Positions 24,813-33,370 of a DNA stretch of 64,000 bases are shown piece by piece; the first letter of the stretch is position 1; each line of letters starts with the position of its first letter. Position numbers and translations under genes: made by a program. This DNA is from Palsa-504 sp963705835 (lineage in GTDB: Bacteria > Actinomycetota > Actinomycetes > Streptosporangiales > Streptosporangiaceae): NCBI GenBank assembly GCA_963705835.1, contig CAVPLC010000080.1, positions 98,474-162,473 of the forward strand, given 5' to 3'. Under the pieces are notes generated by a model that saw nothing but the letters and a program-made list of their open reading frames with translations, was not told the origin of the DNA and did not search any database.

Positions 24813-27767
24813 TCAGGAGGGGTCGGCGGCGAGGCCGGAGCGGTGGGCGACGGCGGCGGCCTCGGTGCGGGTCGACACGCCGAGCTTGGCCAGGATGTTC
24901 GAGACGTGGACGCTGGCGGTCTTGGCCGCGATGAACAGCTCGGCGGCGATCTCGCGGTTGCTGCGGCCCGCGGCGACCAGGCGGAGCACCTCGGCCTCGC
25001 GCGCGGTCAGGCCGAAGGGCGCGCCGTCCTGCCTGCCGCCGTCTGCGTCGGGGAGGCTCAGGCGGGCCCGGCGGGCCAGGGATCCGGCCTGCTCGCGCAG
25101 GGGTCCGGCGGCCAGACCGTCGGCCAGCGGCGCGGCGCGGGCGAGCCGCTGCGCGGCGCCGTCCCGGTCGCCGCGGTCCAGGGCGGCCTCGGCCGCGCGG
25201 AGCAGGGCGCGGGCCTGCGGGTAGGGATTGCCGAGACGCTCCCAGGCCTGCGCGGCCGCGTCCCATGCGGCCGCGTCGCTTGGGGCGGCTTCGGCGGCGC
25301 CGGCTCGGGAGGCTTCGGCGGTGAAGGTCAGGCGGTGGGCCTCTTCGAGGGGCCCGGTGGCGTCCAGCGTCGCGGCCAGCGCGTGCAGCCGGTCCTGCAG
25401 GCGCCGTGCCCGGTCGGCCAGGGCGGCGTCGCGGGCGGCGGCCGCGGCGGCCGCGGCGCGGGCGCCCGCCGCGAGCAGCGGCCAGGCGTACCGCGGGCTC
25501 CGCTTCACCTCGAAGCGGTCCAGGGCCTGCTCGACGGTGGTCAGAGCGTCGGCCGGGCGGTTCTGCGCCACGTGCAGGTCGGTCTCGAGCCGGGCCAGCG
25601 GCAGCTGGAACTGGTCGCGGTACCCGAACCGGGCCAGGGCGCCGCGGGCGGCCGCGGCCGACTGGGCCGCGCCGGCCAGGTCGCCGCGGGCCAGGGCCAG
25701 GTCGCCGGACATCACCTGCAGCACGGCGAGCACGCCCGGCGGCGGGGACAGCTCCAGGGCATGCTCGATCACGTCGGCCGCCTCGTCCCAGCGGCCGAGC
25801 GAGGTCAGCGGTTCGGTCACGTTGGCCGCGAGCAGGGTGCCGATGGCCCGGGCGAGCCCGTATCCGGCCGCGATCTTGACGCCCTGGCGGGCCAGCTCGG
25901 CCGCTCGCTCGTGCACGCCCATCCCCTGCAGCAGGTGCGACTCGGAGATGAACGTCTGCAGGTAGGGATCGTGGGCGCCGGCCTGTTCGGCCAGCGAGCG
26001 CGCCCGGGCGAACATGTCCAGGGCCTGGTCGACCTGCGCCGACCGGCCGTGGGCCTCGGCCAGGGTGATCAGCGCGTACGCCTCGGTCGCCGCGTCGCCG
26101 GTCTGGCGGGCCAGCGCGAGGGCCTCCGCGGCCAGGGCGCGGGCGCCGGGCACGTTCAGCATGTCCATCCGCTTGGCGCACCGGGCGAACATCTGCGCCC
26201 GGGCGATGGACGGCGGCTCGGCCGGCATCAGCCGCAGCGCCTCGCGCATATCGTCGATGCTGTCCGCGCGGGCCAGCCGGAACTTCATCAGGCCGCGCAG
26301 CTCAAGCAGGACCGCCGCTTGCGCGGGATCCTCGACCTCCTTCAGCGCGGCGGTGGCGAAGGCGATGCCGCGGTCGTCCTCGCCCGCGACGGTCGCGGCA
26401 TGCGCCGCCGCCTCCAGGACGGCCGGGTGGCTGGCGCCGATCCGCTGGGCGGCGTCGGGCTGGGTGGGCCACAGCTCCAGGATCCTGGCCAGCATGGTGA
26501 GGCGTTCGGCGTGGGCGAGCGTGCGCCGGGCCGCCTCCGCCGCCTGCCAGGCGCTCTCCAGGGCCCGAGCCATGTTGTGCGCCGCGTACCAGTGGTGGGC
26601 CTGCTCGATCACCGCGCGGCCCGGCGCGACCAGGGACGGGTCGGCGGCCAGGGCCTCGGCCACGCGGATGTGCAGCCGGGTCTTCTCCCCCGGCAGCACC
26701 TCCCCCAGGATCGCCTCGCGGATCAGCGCGTGCCGGAACGCGTACCCGTCGGCGTCGGGCACCAGCACGTTCGCCGACACCGCGGGGCGCAGCGCGGTGA
26801 TCAGCTCCGGGTCGCCGAGCCCGGTGACCGAGGCCAGCAGCGCGTGGCCGCTCCGCGGTCCGGTCACGGCGAGCGCCTCGAGCATCTGCTGGGTCTGCGC
26901 AGGCAGCCGCCGCACGTCGGTGAGCACCAGGTCGCGCAGTGACTCCGGCAGCCCTGTGCTGTGTAGGTCATCACGGCGCAGCAGCGCCTCCATGAACAAC
27001 GGGTTGCCTTCGCTGCGGCGGAACACGCGGTCGGCCAGTTCGGAGTCGGCCCCGGGGCCGAGCAGGCCGGCGGCGAGCTCGCGCCCCTCGCGGCGGGTCA
27101 GCCGGGGCAGGTCGAGGCGGGTGACCCAGTCGAGCCGGTCGAGTTCGGCCAGCACGGGCCGCAGCGGGTGCGTCCGGTCCAGCTCGTCGGAGCGGAACGT
27201 GACCACGATCATCACGTCCTGCAGGACCCGCTGGTTGCCGACCAGGAAGGCCAGCAGGTCGCGGGTGGACCGGTCGGACCAGTGCGCGTCCTCGATGACC
27301 AGGACGAGCGGCGTGCTGTCGGCCAGGTGCTCGAACAGGGCCAGGGCCTGCTCGAACATCCTGGCCCGGGCCTCGCCGGGGTCGGCGTGCAGGTCTGGCT
27401 CGCCGAGTTCGGGCAGCAGCCGGGCCAGCTCGCGGGTGCCCCGGGTGCCGCCGCCGGGCAGCAGGGCCGCGACGCCGTCGGCGCCAAGATCGCGGACCAG
27501 CTCGCGCAGCATCCCGGTGAACGGCGCGAACGGCAGGCCCTCGGCGCTCAGCTCCAGGCAGTGGCCGTACAGGACCCTGGCTCTGCTCGCGCCCTGGCGG
27601 CGTTCGGTGAACTCGCTGACCAGCCGTGACTTGCCGACGCCGGCCTCGCCGCCGATGAGCACCGCCGACGGCTCGCCGTTCCTGGTGCGTTCGAAGGCGG
27701 CCTCGAGCGCGGCCAGTTCTGGCCTCCGGCCGACGAATACCGAGACGTCCGTGCTCACGACCTCCAT
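24813..27767 (-). CDS. LuxR family regulator with AAA/STAND-type ATPase and helical repeats
   Basis: 984 residues from ATG 27767 (ATG 27791 also possible). Residues 1-350 form a MalT/LAL-type ATPase: FVGRRPELAALEAAF, Walker A GGEAGVGKS (39-47), Walker B PLVLVIEDAHWSDRST. The middle 400 residues are TPR-like helical repeats (AYALITLAEAHGRSAQVDQAL, ALARGDLAGAAQSAAAARGAL). The C-terminus is a LuxR helix-turn-helix (LTAREAEVLRLVAAGRSNREIAAELF, ASVHVSNILAKLGV). LAL proteins are usually activators that bind an inducer and ATP, then DNA. The gene stands alone between convergent and divergent neighbours, so its targets are not evident. Confidence 0.92.
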   Translation of the reverse strand: MEVVSTDVSVFVGRRPELAALEAAFERTRNGEPSAVLIGGEAGVGKSRLVSEFTERRQGASRARVLYGHCLELSAEGLPFAPFTGMLRELVRDLGADGVAALLPGGGTRGTRELARLLPELGEPDLHADPGEARARMFEQALALFEHLADSTPLVLVIEDAHWSDRSTRDLLAFLVGNQRVLQDVMIVVTFRSDELDRTHPLRPVLAELDRLDWVTRLDLPRLTRREGRELAAGLLGPGADSELADRVFRRSEGNPLFMEALLRRDDLHSTGLPESLRDLVLTDVRRLPAQTQQMLEALAVTGPRSGHALLASVTGLGDPELITALRPAVSANVLVPDADGYAFRHALIREAILGEVLPGEKTRLHIRVAEALAADPSLVAPGRAVIEQAHHWYAAHNMARALESAWQAAEAARRTLAHAERLTMLARILELWPTQPDAAQRIGASHPAVLEAAAHAATVAGEDDRGIAFATAALKEVEDPAQAAVLLELRGLMKFRLARADSIDDMREALRLMPAEPPSIARAQMFARCAKRMDMLNVPGARALAAEALALARQTGDAATEAYALITLAEAHGRSAQVDQALDMFARARSLAEQAGAHDPYLQTFISESHLLQGMGVHERAAELARQGVKIAAGYGLARAIGTLLAANVTEPLTSLGRWDEAADVIEHALELSPPPGVLAVLQVMSGDLALARGDLAGAAQSAAAARGALARFGYRDQFQLPLARLETDLHVAQNRPADALTTVEQALDRFEVKRSPRYAWPLLAAGARAAAAAAAARDAALADRARRLQDRLHALAATLDATGPLEEAHRLTFTAEASRAGAAEAAPSDAAAWDAAAQAWERLGNPYPQARALLRAAEAALDRGDRDGAAQRLARAAPLADGLAAGPLREQAGSLARRARLSLPDADGGRQDGAPFGLTAREAEVLRLVAAGRSNREIAAELFIAAKTASVHVSNILAKLGVSTRTEAAAVAHRSGLAADPS

Positions 27768-27856
27768 GATGTCAGCCAGGTGGCGCAGCATTTCGCCGGC
27801 TCGCGCGTCACCGAGGTGATCCGCATCCGGTAGCGTGCGGCCCGCTGCAGCATCGG

Positions 27857-28801
27857 CTAGAACACCGACCAGCCAGTCAGGGTCGTGAACGCGTCGAGTG
27901 CCGCGATCCCCGCGATCGAGTTGCCCTTGTCGTCAAGACCCGGGCTCCATACGCACAAGCTGCAACGCCCCGGAATGATCGCGAGGATGCCTCCGGCCAC
28001 GCCGCTCTTGGCCGGCAGGCCGACCCGGTAGGCAAACTCGCCCGCCGCGTCGTACGTGCCGCAGGTCAGCATGACCGCGCTGATGCGCTTGGCGTCACTT
28101 CGCGACACCAGCCGCGAGCCGTCGCGGCGCACGCCGTGACGGGCGAGGAAGCCTCCGGCCAGGGCGAGTTCGGCGCAGCTCATCGCGATGGCGCAGTGGC
28201 GGACGTAGTGGTCAAGCACGCGACCAACCGGGTTTTCAAGGTTGCCGTAGCTCGCCAGGAAATGAGCGAGCGCGGCGTTGCGGTGACCGTGCTCAGCTTC
28301 GGAGGACGCAACCACCTGATCGCTGGCGATCTGCGGGCAGGCACACTCTGTTCGCAGGAATCGCTCGACGGCGCCGCATGCGTCTCCGGTGAGCGTCAGC
28401 AGGCGGTCGGTGACGACCAGGGCGCCGGCATTGATGAATGGATTGCGCGGGATTCCGTGCTCGTACTCGAGCTGGACAAGTGAATTGAACGAGGTGCCCG
28501 ACGGCTCGCGTCCCACCCGGGCCCAGAGCGCCTCGCCGTCTTTCTCGATCACCAGAGCGAGCGTGAACACCTTCGAGATGCTCTGGATCGAGAACCGCCG
28601 GCGCCACTCCCCGACCCCGTGCACCTTGCCCTCCACCGTCGCCACGGCCAGGCCGAACGCATGCGGATCGGCGCTGGCGAGCACGGGTACCTGATCCGGC
28701 ACACGTCCGCTGCCGAGCACGCCGCGTACCGCGTCGGCCACACGGTCCAGGACGCGTTCGTAATCCAGGCGGTCAACTGCTGACGAGTCGCGCGAGGCCA
28801 T
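27857..28801 (-). CDS. glsA: glutaminase
   Basis: 314 residues from ATG 28801, preferred over 28819 because GGAG lies seven bases upstream. Serine-dependent beta-lactamase-like fold: catalytic Ser74-x-x-Lys77 within RFSIQSISKVF, NPFINAGALVVTD, ECACPQIASDQVVASSEAEHGHRNAALAHFLASYGN, and AKSGVAGGILAIIPGRCSLCVWSPGLDDKGNSIAG. It hydrolyses glutamine to glutamate and ammonia in the cytoplasm. A monocistronic gene between the LuxR regulator and a divergent reductase. Confidence 0.95.
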   Translation of the reverse strand: MASRDSSAVDRLDYERVLDRVADAVRGVLGSGRVPDQVPVLASADPHAFGLAVATVEGKVHGVGEWRRRFSIQSISKVFTLALVIEKDGEALWARVGREPSGTSFNSLVQLEYEHGIPRNPFINAGALVVTDRLLTLTGDACGAVERFLRTECACPQIASDQVVASSEAEHGHRNAALAHFLASYGNLENPVGRVLDHYVRHCAIAMSCAELALAGGFLARHGVRRDGSRLVSRSDAKRISAVMLTCGTYDAAGEFAYRVGLPAKSGVAGGILAIIPGRCSLCVWSPGLDDKGNSIAGIAALDAFTTLTGWSVF

Positions 28802-28953
28802 AATGACTCCAACCCTCATGATGGCAGGCCGACGCCGGTAATGACGAGACGCTGGATCTGGCTGGTGCCCCGACGTCCTGCACGTCGCAGCGATGAGTTC
28901 CGGCGGCTTGATCAGTCAACTACTAGCATCGAGACCAATCGGAGGTGCAGGGC

Positions 28954-29490
28954 GTGCGAAAGATCGTCGTGTACGAGTTGTTGTCCCTCGACGGGGTTGC
29001 CGAGGACCCAGATAGTTTCTTCGCCGACTGGGACGACGCGATGGACGCCAACCTTGCCGCTGTGATCGCGACACAGGACGCGGTCATTCTCGGCCGCCGT
29101 AGCTACACCGAGTGGGCGCAGTTCTGGCCGGGCAGCCAGATCCAGCCATTCGCGACATTCATCAACGGGGTCACGAAGTATGTCGCGACATCGACGCCCC
29201 TTGACCGAGATTGGGCCAATGCGACGGTGCTCGACGGCGGGCTGGCCGGATTCGTCCGGGATCTCAAGCAGCAGCGCGGAGGCGATGTCGGCGTCCACGC
29301 AAGTATCTCGGTCGCGCAGGCGCTGCTCGCCGCCGGCGTTGTCGACGAACTCAGGCTCGTGATAGCGCCGAGGATCGCCGGCCGCGGACGACGACTCCTC
29401 GACGGCTTGCCATCGATTCAGCTCGAATCGATCCGAAGCGAGGTCTCACCGACGGGCTATCTGCTCGTCGACTATCGCGTTATTCGTTAG
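28954..29490 (+). CDS. RibD C-terminal/dihydrofolate reductase-like protein
   Basis: 178 residues from GTG 28954, chosen because GGAGG is eight bases upstream; an upstream GTG at 28945 overlaps that site. Family pattern: KIVVYELLSLDGVAEDPDSFF, DAVILGRRSYTEWAQFWPG, GDVGVHASISVAQALLAAGVVDELRLVIAPRIAGRGRRLLDG. Members have a Rossmann-like NADPH fold related to RibD and DHFR, but true DHFR activity is unlikely. Substrate unknown. Confidence 0.88.
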   Translation: MRKIVVYELLSLDGVAEDPDSFFADWDDAMDANLAAVIATQDAVILGRRSYTEWAQFWPGSQIQPFATFINGVTKYVATSTPLDRDWANATVLDGGLAGFVRDLKQQRGGDVGVHASISVAQALLAAGVVDELRLVIAPRIAGRGRRLLDGLPSIQLESIRSEVSPTGYLLVDYRVIR

Positions 29491-29571
29491 TGCGGTAGCC
29501 GCCATCCGGGTTGTGACCTGCGGCGAAGCGTCCGCATCCGGTTCGCTGGTGTGTGGCATGGCGCCCGCTTA

Positions 29572-29605
29572 TGTACCTTGACGGTTACGTAACTATCTTG
29601 GTACA
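29572..29605. promoter_or_regulatory. nested inverted repeats upstream of the ArsR gene
   Basis: The outer repeat TGTACC (29572) and GGTACA (29600) encloses a perfect GTTACGTAAC palindrome (29584-29593). It ends 8 bases before the ATG at 29614, overlapping where the promoter must be. Position fits an autoregulatory ArsR operator. Confidence 0.55.
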
Positions 29606-29613
29606 TTCACGCC

Positions 29614-29940
29614 ATGGAAGCTGTGCTGCGGGCACTGGCGGACGAGAGCCGACGGACGGTGCTGGAGACCCTGGCCGGCGGTCCCGTAACCGCGGGTGAG
29701 CTGGCGGCGCTGCTGCCGATCGCCCGCCCGGGGGTATCGCGGCACCTGCGGGTGCTGCGGGAGGCGGGGCTCGTCGAGGTCCGTCAGCAGGCGCAGCGGC
29801 GGGTCTACAGTCTTCGTCCCGAACCGCTCGCCGAGGTCGATGAATGGCTAGGCCGGTACCGGGCCTTGTGGGAGCAGCGGCTGGACGCCTTGCACACCGA
29901 GGTGGCCCGGGGCAAACGCGAACGAAGGAGCACCAGATGA
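29614..29940 (+). CDS. ArsR family transcriptional regulator
   Basis: 108 residues, nearly all winged helix: VLRALADESRRTVLETLAGG, VTAGELAALLPIARPGVSRHLRVLREAGLVEVRQQAQRRVYSL. It lacks metal-binding cysteines, so it belongs to the metal-free group commonly paired with SRPBCC (AHSA1) proteins. Its stop overlaps the next gene's ATG (ATGA at 29937), so the two are coupled. Confidence 0.93.
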   Translation: MEAVLRALADESRRTVLETLAGGPVTAGELAALLPIARPGVSRHLRVLREAGLVEVRQQAQRRVYSLRPEPLAEVDEWLGRYRALWEQRLDALHTEVARGKRERRSTR

Positions 29941-30455
29941 CCGGCAATGCACCTGCGGGCCCCCGGATCCTGGGCAGCCTGCGATCAGCAGATGGCAAGG
30001 GCATCGTGCGCATGCAGGACCGCTTCGACACCGATATCGACGACCTGTGGTCGGCACTCACCGATCCCCGCCGCCTGGCCCGCTGGCTCGGCGAGGTCGA
30101 GGGCGACCTCCGCCTGGGCGGTGAGTTCCGCGCACGCTTTTTTGACGGATGGGAAGGCACAGGGCGGGTGGAAGCGTGCGAGCCCCCGCAGCGGCTGCTG
30201 GTAGCGACCAAGCACCACCGCCAGGCGGACGAGCAGGTCATCGAGGCCATGCTGACCGCCGACGGCGACCAGACCGTCCTGGTCTGGGAGGAACGGGGCA
30301 TGCCCGTGGACCAGCTCGCTCCCTACGGGGCGGGGATCCAGGTCCACGTCGAAGACCTCGCCGCCCACCTCGCCGGGCGTGAGCGCTGCGACATCGAGGC
30401 GCGGTGGGACGAGCTCATGCCTGCCTATCAAGACCTGGCGGCCGACGTCAGCTAG
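29937..30455 (+). CDS. SRPBCC (AHSA1/Aha1-like) domain protein
   Basis: 172 residues. START-like fold signature: DRFDTDIDDLWSALTDPRRLARWLGEVEGDLRLGGEFRARF, WEGTGRVEACEPPQRLLVATKH, VLVWEERGMP and a C-terminal helix. The family binds hydrophobic ligands in a deep pocket; the ligand here is unknown. Coupled to the ArsR gene upstream, a very common pairing, so ArsR may respond to the same signal. The start at 29937 is fixed by the ATGA overlap. Confidence 0.92.
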   Translation: MTGNAPAGPRILGSLRSADGKGIVRMQDRFDTDIDDLWSALTDPRRLARWLGEVEGDLRLGGEFRARFFDGWEGTGRVEACEPPQRLLVATKHHRQADEQVIEAMLTADGDQTVLVWEERGMPVDQLAPYGAGIQVHVEDLAAHLAGRERCDIEARWDELMPAYQDLAADVS

Positions 30456-31083
30456 TCCGGGCGGCTCGCTTACCTGGCGGAACGAGCACAAGGGCTGACA
30501 TCGCATCCCCCACGGCGCGGCGTCAGTCCACGCTGGCGGAGGTGAGGATGAACGGGTGGCGCGCCGAGGAGGGGGTGTGGCGCAGCTCGTACTGCCCCGC
30601 GCCGTGGCAGGTGACGGCCTCGGGCGCGGACCTCGGGTGGGTGCCAGGGGAGATCATCCAATTCCACTTCGTCAACGGAGGTCTCCTTCCGGCGGGCGGG
30701 CTGGGCGCCCAAACATTGCCATCACTCCCAGTAATCATCAGCGCCGCGACACCGGCGGTCAACCAGCGACGGGCGGCGCCCATCTCGTCCAGATCCGCCC
30801 CAGCCGCGGCCGGACAGCGTGAGGGCTGGTCACGGACAATGTGCACAGCCAGCCTCCATTAAATTAAATGGGTTGGCCGGCCTGCTGGCGCCAGAGCTCG
30901 GTTGGGGGAAACGCCGGGCGGGCAGGCTGATGTCAGGCAGGGGCGCGCAGCCTTCGGAATAGGGTTCAAAACACGCCGAGAAGCCTTTCGGTGAATGCGG
31001 GGTCGAGCGTCATCTCCGTGTTCAGCATTTGTCAGCTGGTTCCGGAGGGGCAGGCGAAACTGCCCCTCCGGAAATGGTTGTGG
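30456..31083. other. intergenic region, no supported gene
   Basis: Open frames of about 100 codons exist on both strands (30523-30846 leftward, a rightward one from about 30548) but neither has a recognisable motif or a clear ribosome site. An AT-rich palindrome-like CCATTAAATTAAATGG occurs at 30856-30871. Possibly a decayed gene. Confidence 0.35.
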
Positions 31084-31722
31084 TCAGGATTTGATCTGGC
31101 GCAGCGGGCCGGCCTGGTCGGGGAAGTTGCGGGTGCTAAGCGCCTGCACGCCGGCGTCGTGCTCGCCGTTGAATGGCGTGGTCGCGCCCGCGCAGCCGGC
31201 GGCGGTTGCGTCCTTCGGCGAGTTGAACCACAGGCCCAGGTGGTACATCTGGACGGGATTGAAGGCCGGGTTGAGGCTGGCATCGGGGAAGGGCCCGTGG
31301 AAGACCTGGGGAGCCGGCGCCGAGCCCGGGGCCACGGCAAAGGTCTCGATGCTGAAGCGGCCGATGAACGTGCCCCTGGCGTGGCCGGAGCTGTTGCTTT
31401 CCAGGTCACCCTGGTACCAGGAGATCCCGAATGGCGCGTTGGGGACCTGGATGACGAACAGGTCGAAGTCCGTGTTCGGCGGCAGGTGGCTCGCCGAGAC
31501 CGTCATGACCTCGACGGGGCCCTCGGACTCGATGGTGACTCTGGCGTCTGCGCCTTTGAGGCAGTTGGCGCTGACCGAGGCAGCGGAACGGACCATGTGG
31601 AACGTGGTCTGGGTGACTGCTGCGTCAGCGGCGGTACTGCCGATTGCCGCGGCGGCGCCAGCCGCAACGGCCAGGAACGCCGCCCCTGCCATCACGCTGA
31701 TTCGCCTGGATGGTTTGTGCAT
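31084..31722 (-). CDS. secreted protein of unknown function
   Basis: 212 residues from ATG 31722, with GGAG seven bases upstream. The first 35 residues are a Sec signal peptide (KPSRRISVMAGAAFLAVAAG, cleavage after ADAA). The mature part is rich in beta strands: TTFHMVRSAASVSANCLKGADARVTIES, VMTVSASHLPPNTDFDLFVIQVPNAPFGISWYQGDLESN, YHLGLWFNSPKDATAAGC. Two cysteines might pair. No catalytic motif is recognised. Monocistronic. Confidence 0.75.
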   Translation of the reverse strand: MHKPSRRISVMAGAAFLAVAAGAAAAIGSTAADAAVTQTTFHMVRSAASVSANCLKGADARVTIESEGPVEVMTVSASHLPPNTDFDLFVIQVPNAPFGISWYQGDLESNSSGHARGTFIGRFSIETFAVAPGSAPAPQVFHGPFPDASLNPAFNPVQMYHLGLWFNSPKDATAAGCAGATTPFNGEHDAGVQALSTRNFPDQAGPLRQIKS

Positions 31723-32310
31723 GTGAATACTCCTACGGTGAGGTTCTGGCCCTGGAGGGGATCTGTCAGGCCGAGCTGATTGAGCCCGGCCACCCGGAAG
31801 CGGGTGCCAATGACTAGGCACCCGGCACCGCAATCAGGAGGAGGCCGCTGTGCCCGTTGACATATCTGTCAGGAAACTCGCTCCCGTGAATCGCGACACC
31901 TCCTCCTTAATCGGCTGCGGCGGCCTGTTATGACGGCCACGGCTGCCAAGGTGTACGCGGCACCGCGCCATAAAGGTTCAAGGAAACGGACAGCCGCTCG
32001 CAGATGCGGCCCCGCCGGTGCCGATGCCGCTGGCGTTGAACATCCCTCAGCCCCATCGAGCCGTACATCGTGGAGGGCCAACTGCTTGTCGGTGCCACGG
32101 CGTGGTCGAGGACGTAGTTGGGCCAGAAGGTGGCACCGGATCCGGCCGCAGGCGGGGAGGTCTGAGACCGACCTTGACCCAGGACCCATTCAGGTCGGCC
32201 CTCGGCCAGCAGCCACACCCCATCCCATCGCCGATGCCCGTGTCTGCCCGCGGTCAGCGCGCCGGACGGCCACGGGATGATTCTGATCGAGCGGCGCGTT
32301 GACCCAGAGG
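31723..32310. other. intergenic region, no supported gene
   Basis: Nearly 600 bases with only fragmentary frames. A leftward frame near 32000-32160 reads ATFWPNYVLDHAVAP and might be a gene remnant, but no family is recognised. Confidence 0.35.
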
Positions 32311-32326
32311 ACACGACATATCGTGT
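32311..32326. promoter_or_regulatory. palindrome ACACGA-CATA-TCGTGT, putative operator
   Basis: Perfect 6+4+6 inverted repeat containing ATATCGTG, the half-site shared with 610-628, 4131-4146 and 4770. It lies 55 bases before the ATG at 32382. Confidence 0.5.
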
Positions 32327-32381
32327 TATTTGGCTGGGCCTGGGTCCTGTGACGGGCTCCGGGCGTTGAGAGGTGAGCGTG

Positions 32382-32747
32382 ATGACCGGTTGGTACGCGG
32401 AGCGGACGCCTGACAGGTCGGCCAAGGCCGTGATCGCCGTGACGCTGCTCGCGCTGCTGCTGGTGGCGGCCGTGCCGGTAGCCTTGCTGGCCGCGGTGGT
32501 CATGATGATGGTGGGATACGTCGTCGGCGGGCTCGCGCTGTTCGGCGGCTCGGTCCTCGCTGCCGCCATAGCTGTCACGCTCGCGGGCATGAGCGGGATG
32601 CGGCACCTGCGCAAGCTGCTCTCCGGGGGCGGCTTCCGTGTCATGCGACTGGACGGCAGCCAGTACACCGACGTCGGAGAGCCACAGGGCAGCGATTACG
32701 CCAACGTCGTAGAGCTGGACCGCAGCGAGTACACCGAAGTTCGCTGA
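32382..32747 (+). CDS. small membrane protein with repeated SxYxDV-like tail
   Basis: 121 residues from ATG 32382, with GAGAGG seven bases upstream. Two long hydrophobic helices (about 16-45 and 47-70) are followed by a polar tail that carries three similar units: LDGSQYTDVGEP, QGSDYANVVE and LDRSEYTEVR. The tyrosine-acidic units could be contact or modification sites. Not recognised. It shares an operator type with the DUF1707 genes, which are also small membrane proteins. Confidence 0.6.
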   Translation: MTGWYAERTPDRSAKAVIAVTLLALLLVAAVPVALLAAVVMMMVGYVVGGLALFGGSVLAAAIAVTLAGMSGMRHLRKLLSGGGFRVMRLDGSQYTDVGEPQGSDYANVVELDRSEYTEVR

Positions 32748-32754
32748 CCTGGCC

Positions 32755-32985
32755 CTCCCCGGTATAGCTTGCCCGCCCGCCGGCAGGCGGCTCGCGGACC
32801 CACGGGCCGACGTCGTATGCGCCGGTGACCAGGGCGAGGCCGAAGCTTCGCACCAGCCGCCTCGATGGCGTGTTGTGCAGTACGTACGGATGCAGCTCGA
32901 ACGCCGCCAGCAGCGCCAGCAGATCGCGTTCCCCGGCCTCGGTGACGAAGCCGGGCACGTAGATCAGACCCTCCGGCAGCGTCAT
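32755..32985 (-). pseudogene. AlkB-type 2-oxoglutarate dioxygenase, N-terminal remnant
   Basis: From 32985 the frame reads LPEGLIYVPGFVTEAGERDLLALLAAFELHPYVLHNTPSRRLVRSFG, which resembles the N-terminus of AlkB-family DNA repair dioxygenases. The sequence loses similarity after about 75 residues, near the 3' end of the gene at 32382. The iron-binding HxD and distal His are absent. Probably the stub of a deleted gene. Confidence 0.5.
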
Positions 32986-33370
32986 CGCATAGACCCGCCG
33001 GCTCGCCGCCGCGGCGCGGGCGCGGGCGGAGATGGTGCGGTCACGGTGCTCATACCCGGTAAATCCCCGCGACTCCGCTGACCCACACGATGCGATCCGG
33101 TCCGCTAACTGTCAAAGACGGCGCTCAGGACAGCACGCTCCGCCCGCGTAAGGAACGCTCCCGCTAGCATGAGAACCGCTCTGAGAAGCCTGCGTACCAC
33201 GTCGGCCGCTATCGCGGTAGTGGCCGGGCAAGCTCCTGATGCGGCGCCATTGGGTTCTGTGCGTCGATGTGGTGGTCGATGTGGTGGAAACCCGTCAGTA
33301 GCATCTGGCGTCCGGTTCGCGGCTTGCGTATGGTTTGCCGTAAATCTGGCGGTGAACGGAGGGTGCAGCG
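32986..33370. other. intergenic region upstream of the beta-helix protein
   Basis: No gene seen. A 12-bp unit CGATGTGGTGGT is duplicated at 33264-33287. The last 40 bases should hold the promoter of the gene at 33371, but no clear -10/-35 pair stands out. Confidence 0.35.

Noticed and set aside
24843..26942. A 699-codon + strand frame
   Set aside because: Antisense shadow of the LuxR ATPase; product is Gly/Arg/Gln-rich without motifs.
30523..30846. 107-codon leftward frame
   Set aside because: No ribosome site, no motif, and a competing frame on the other strand.
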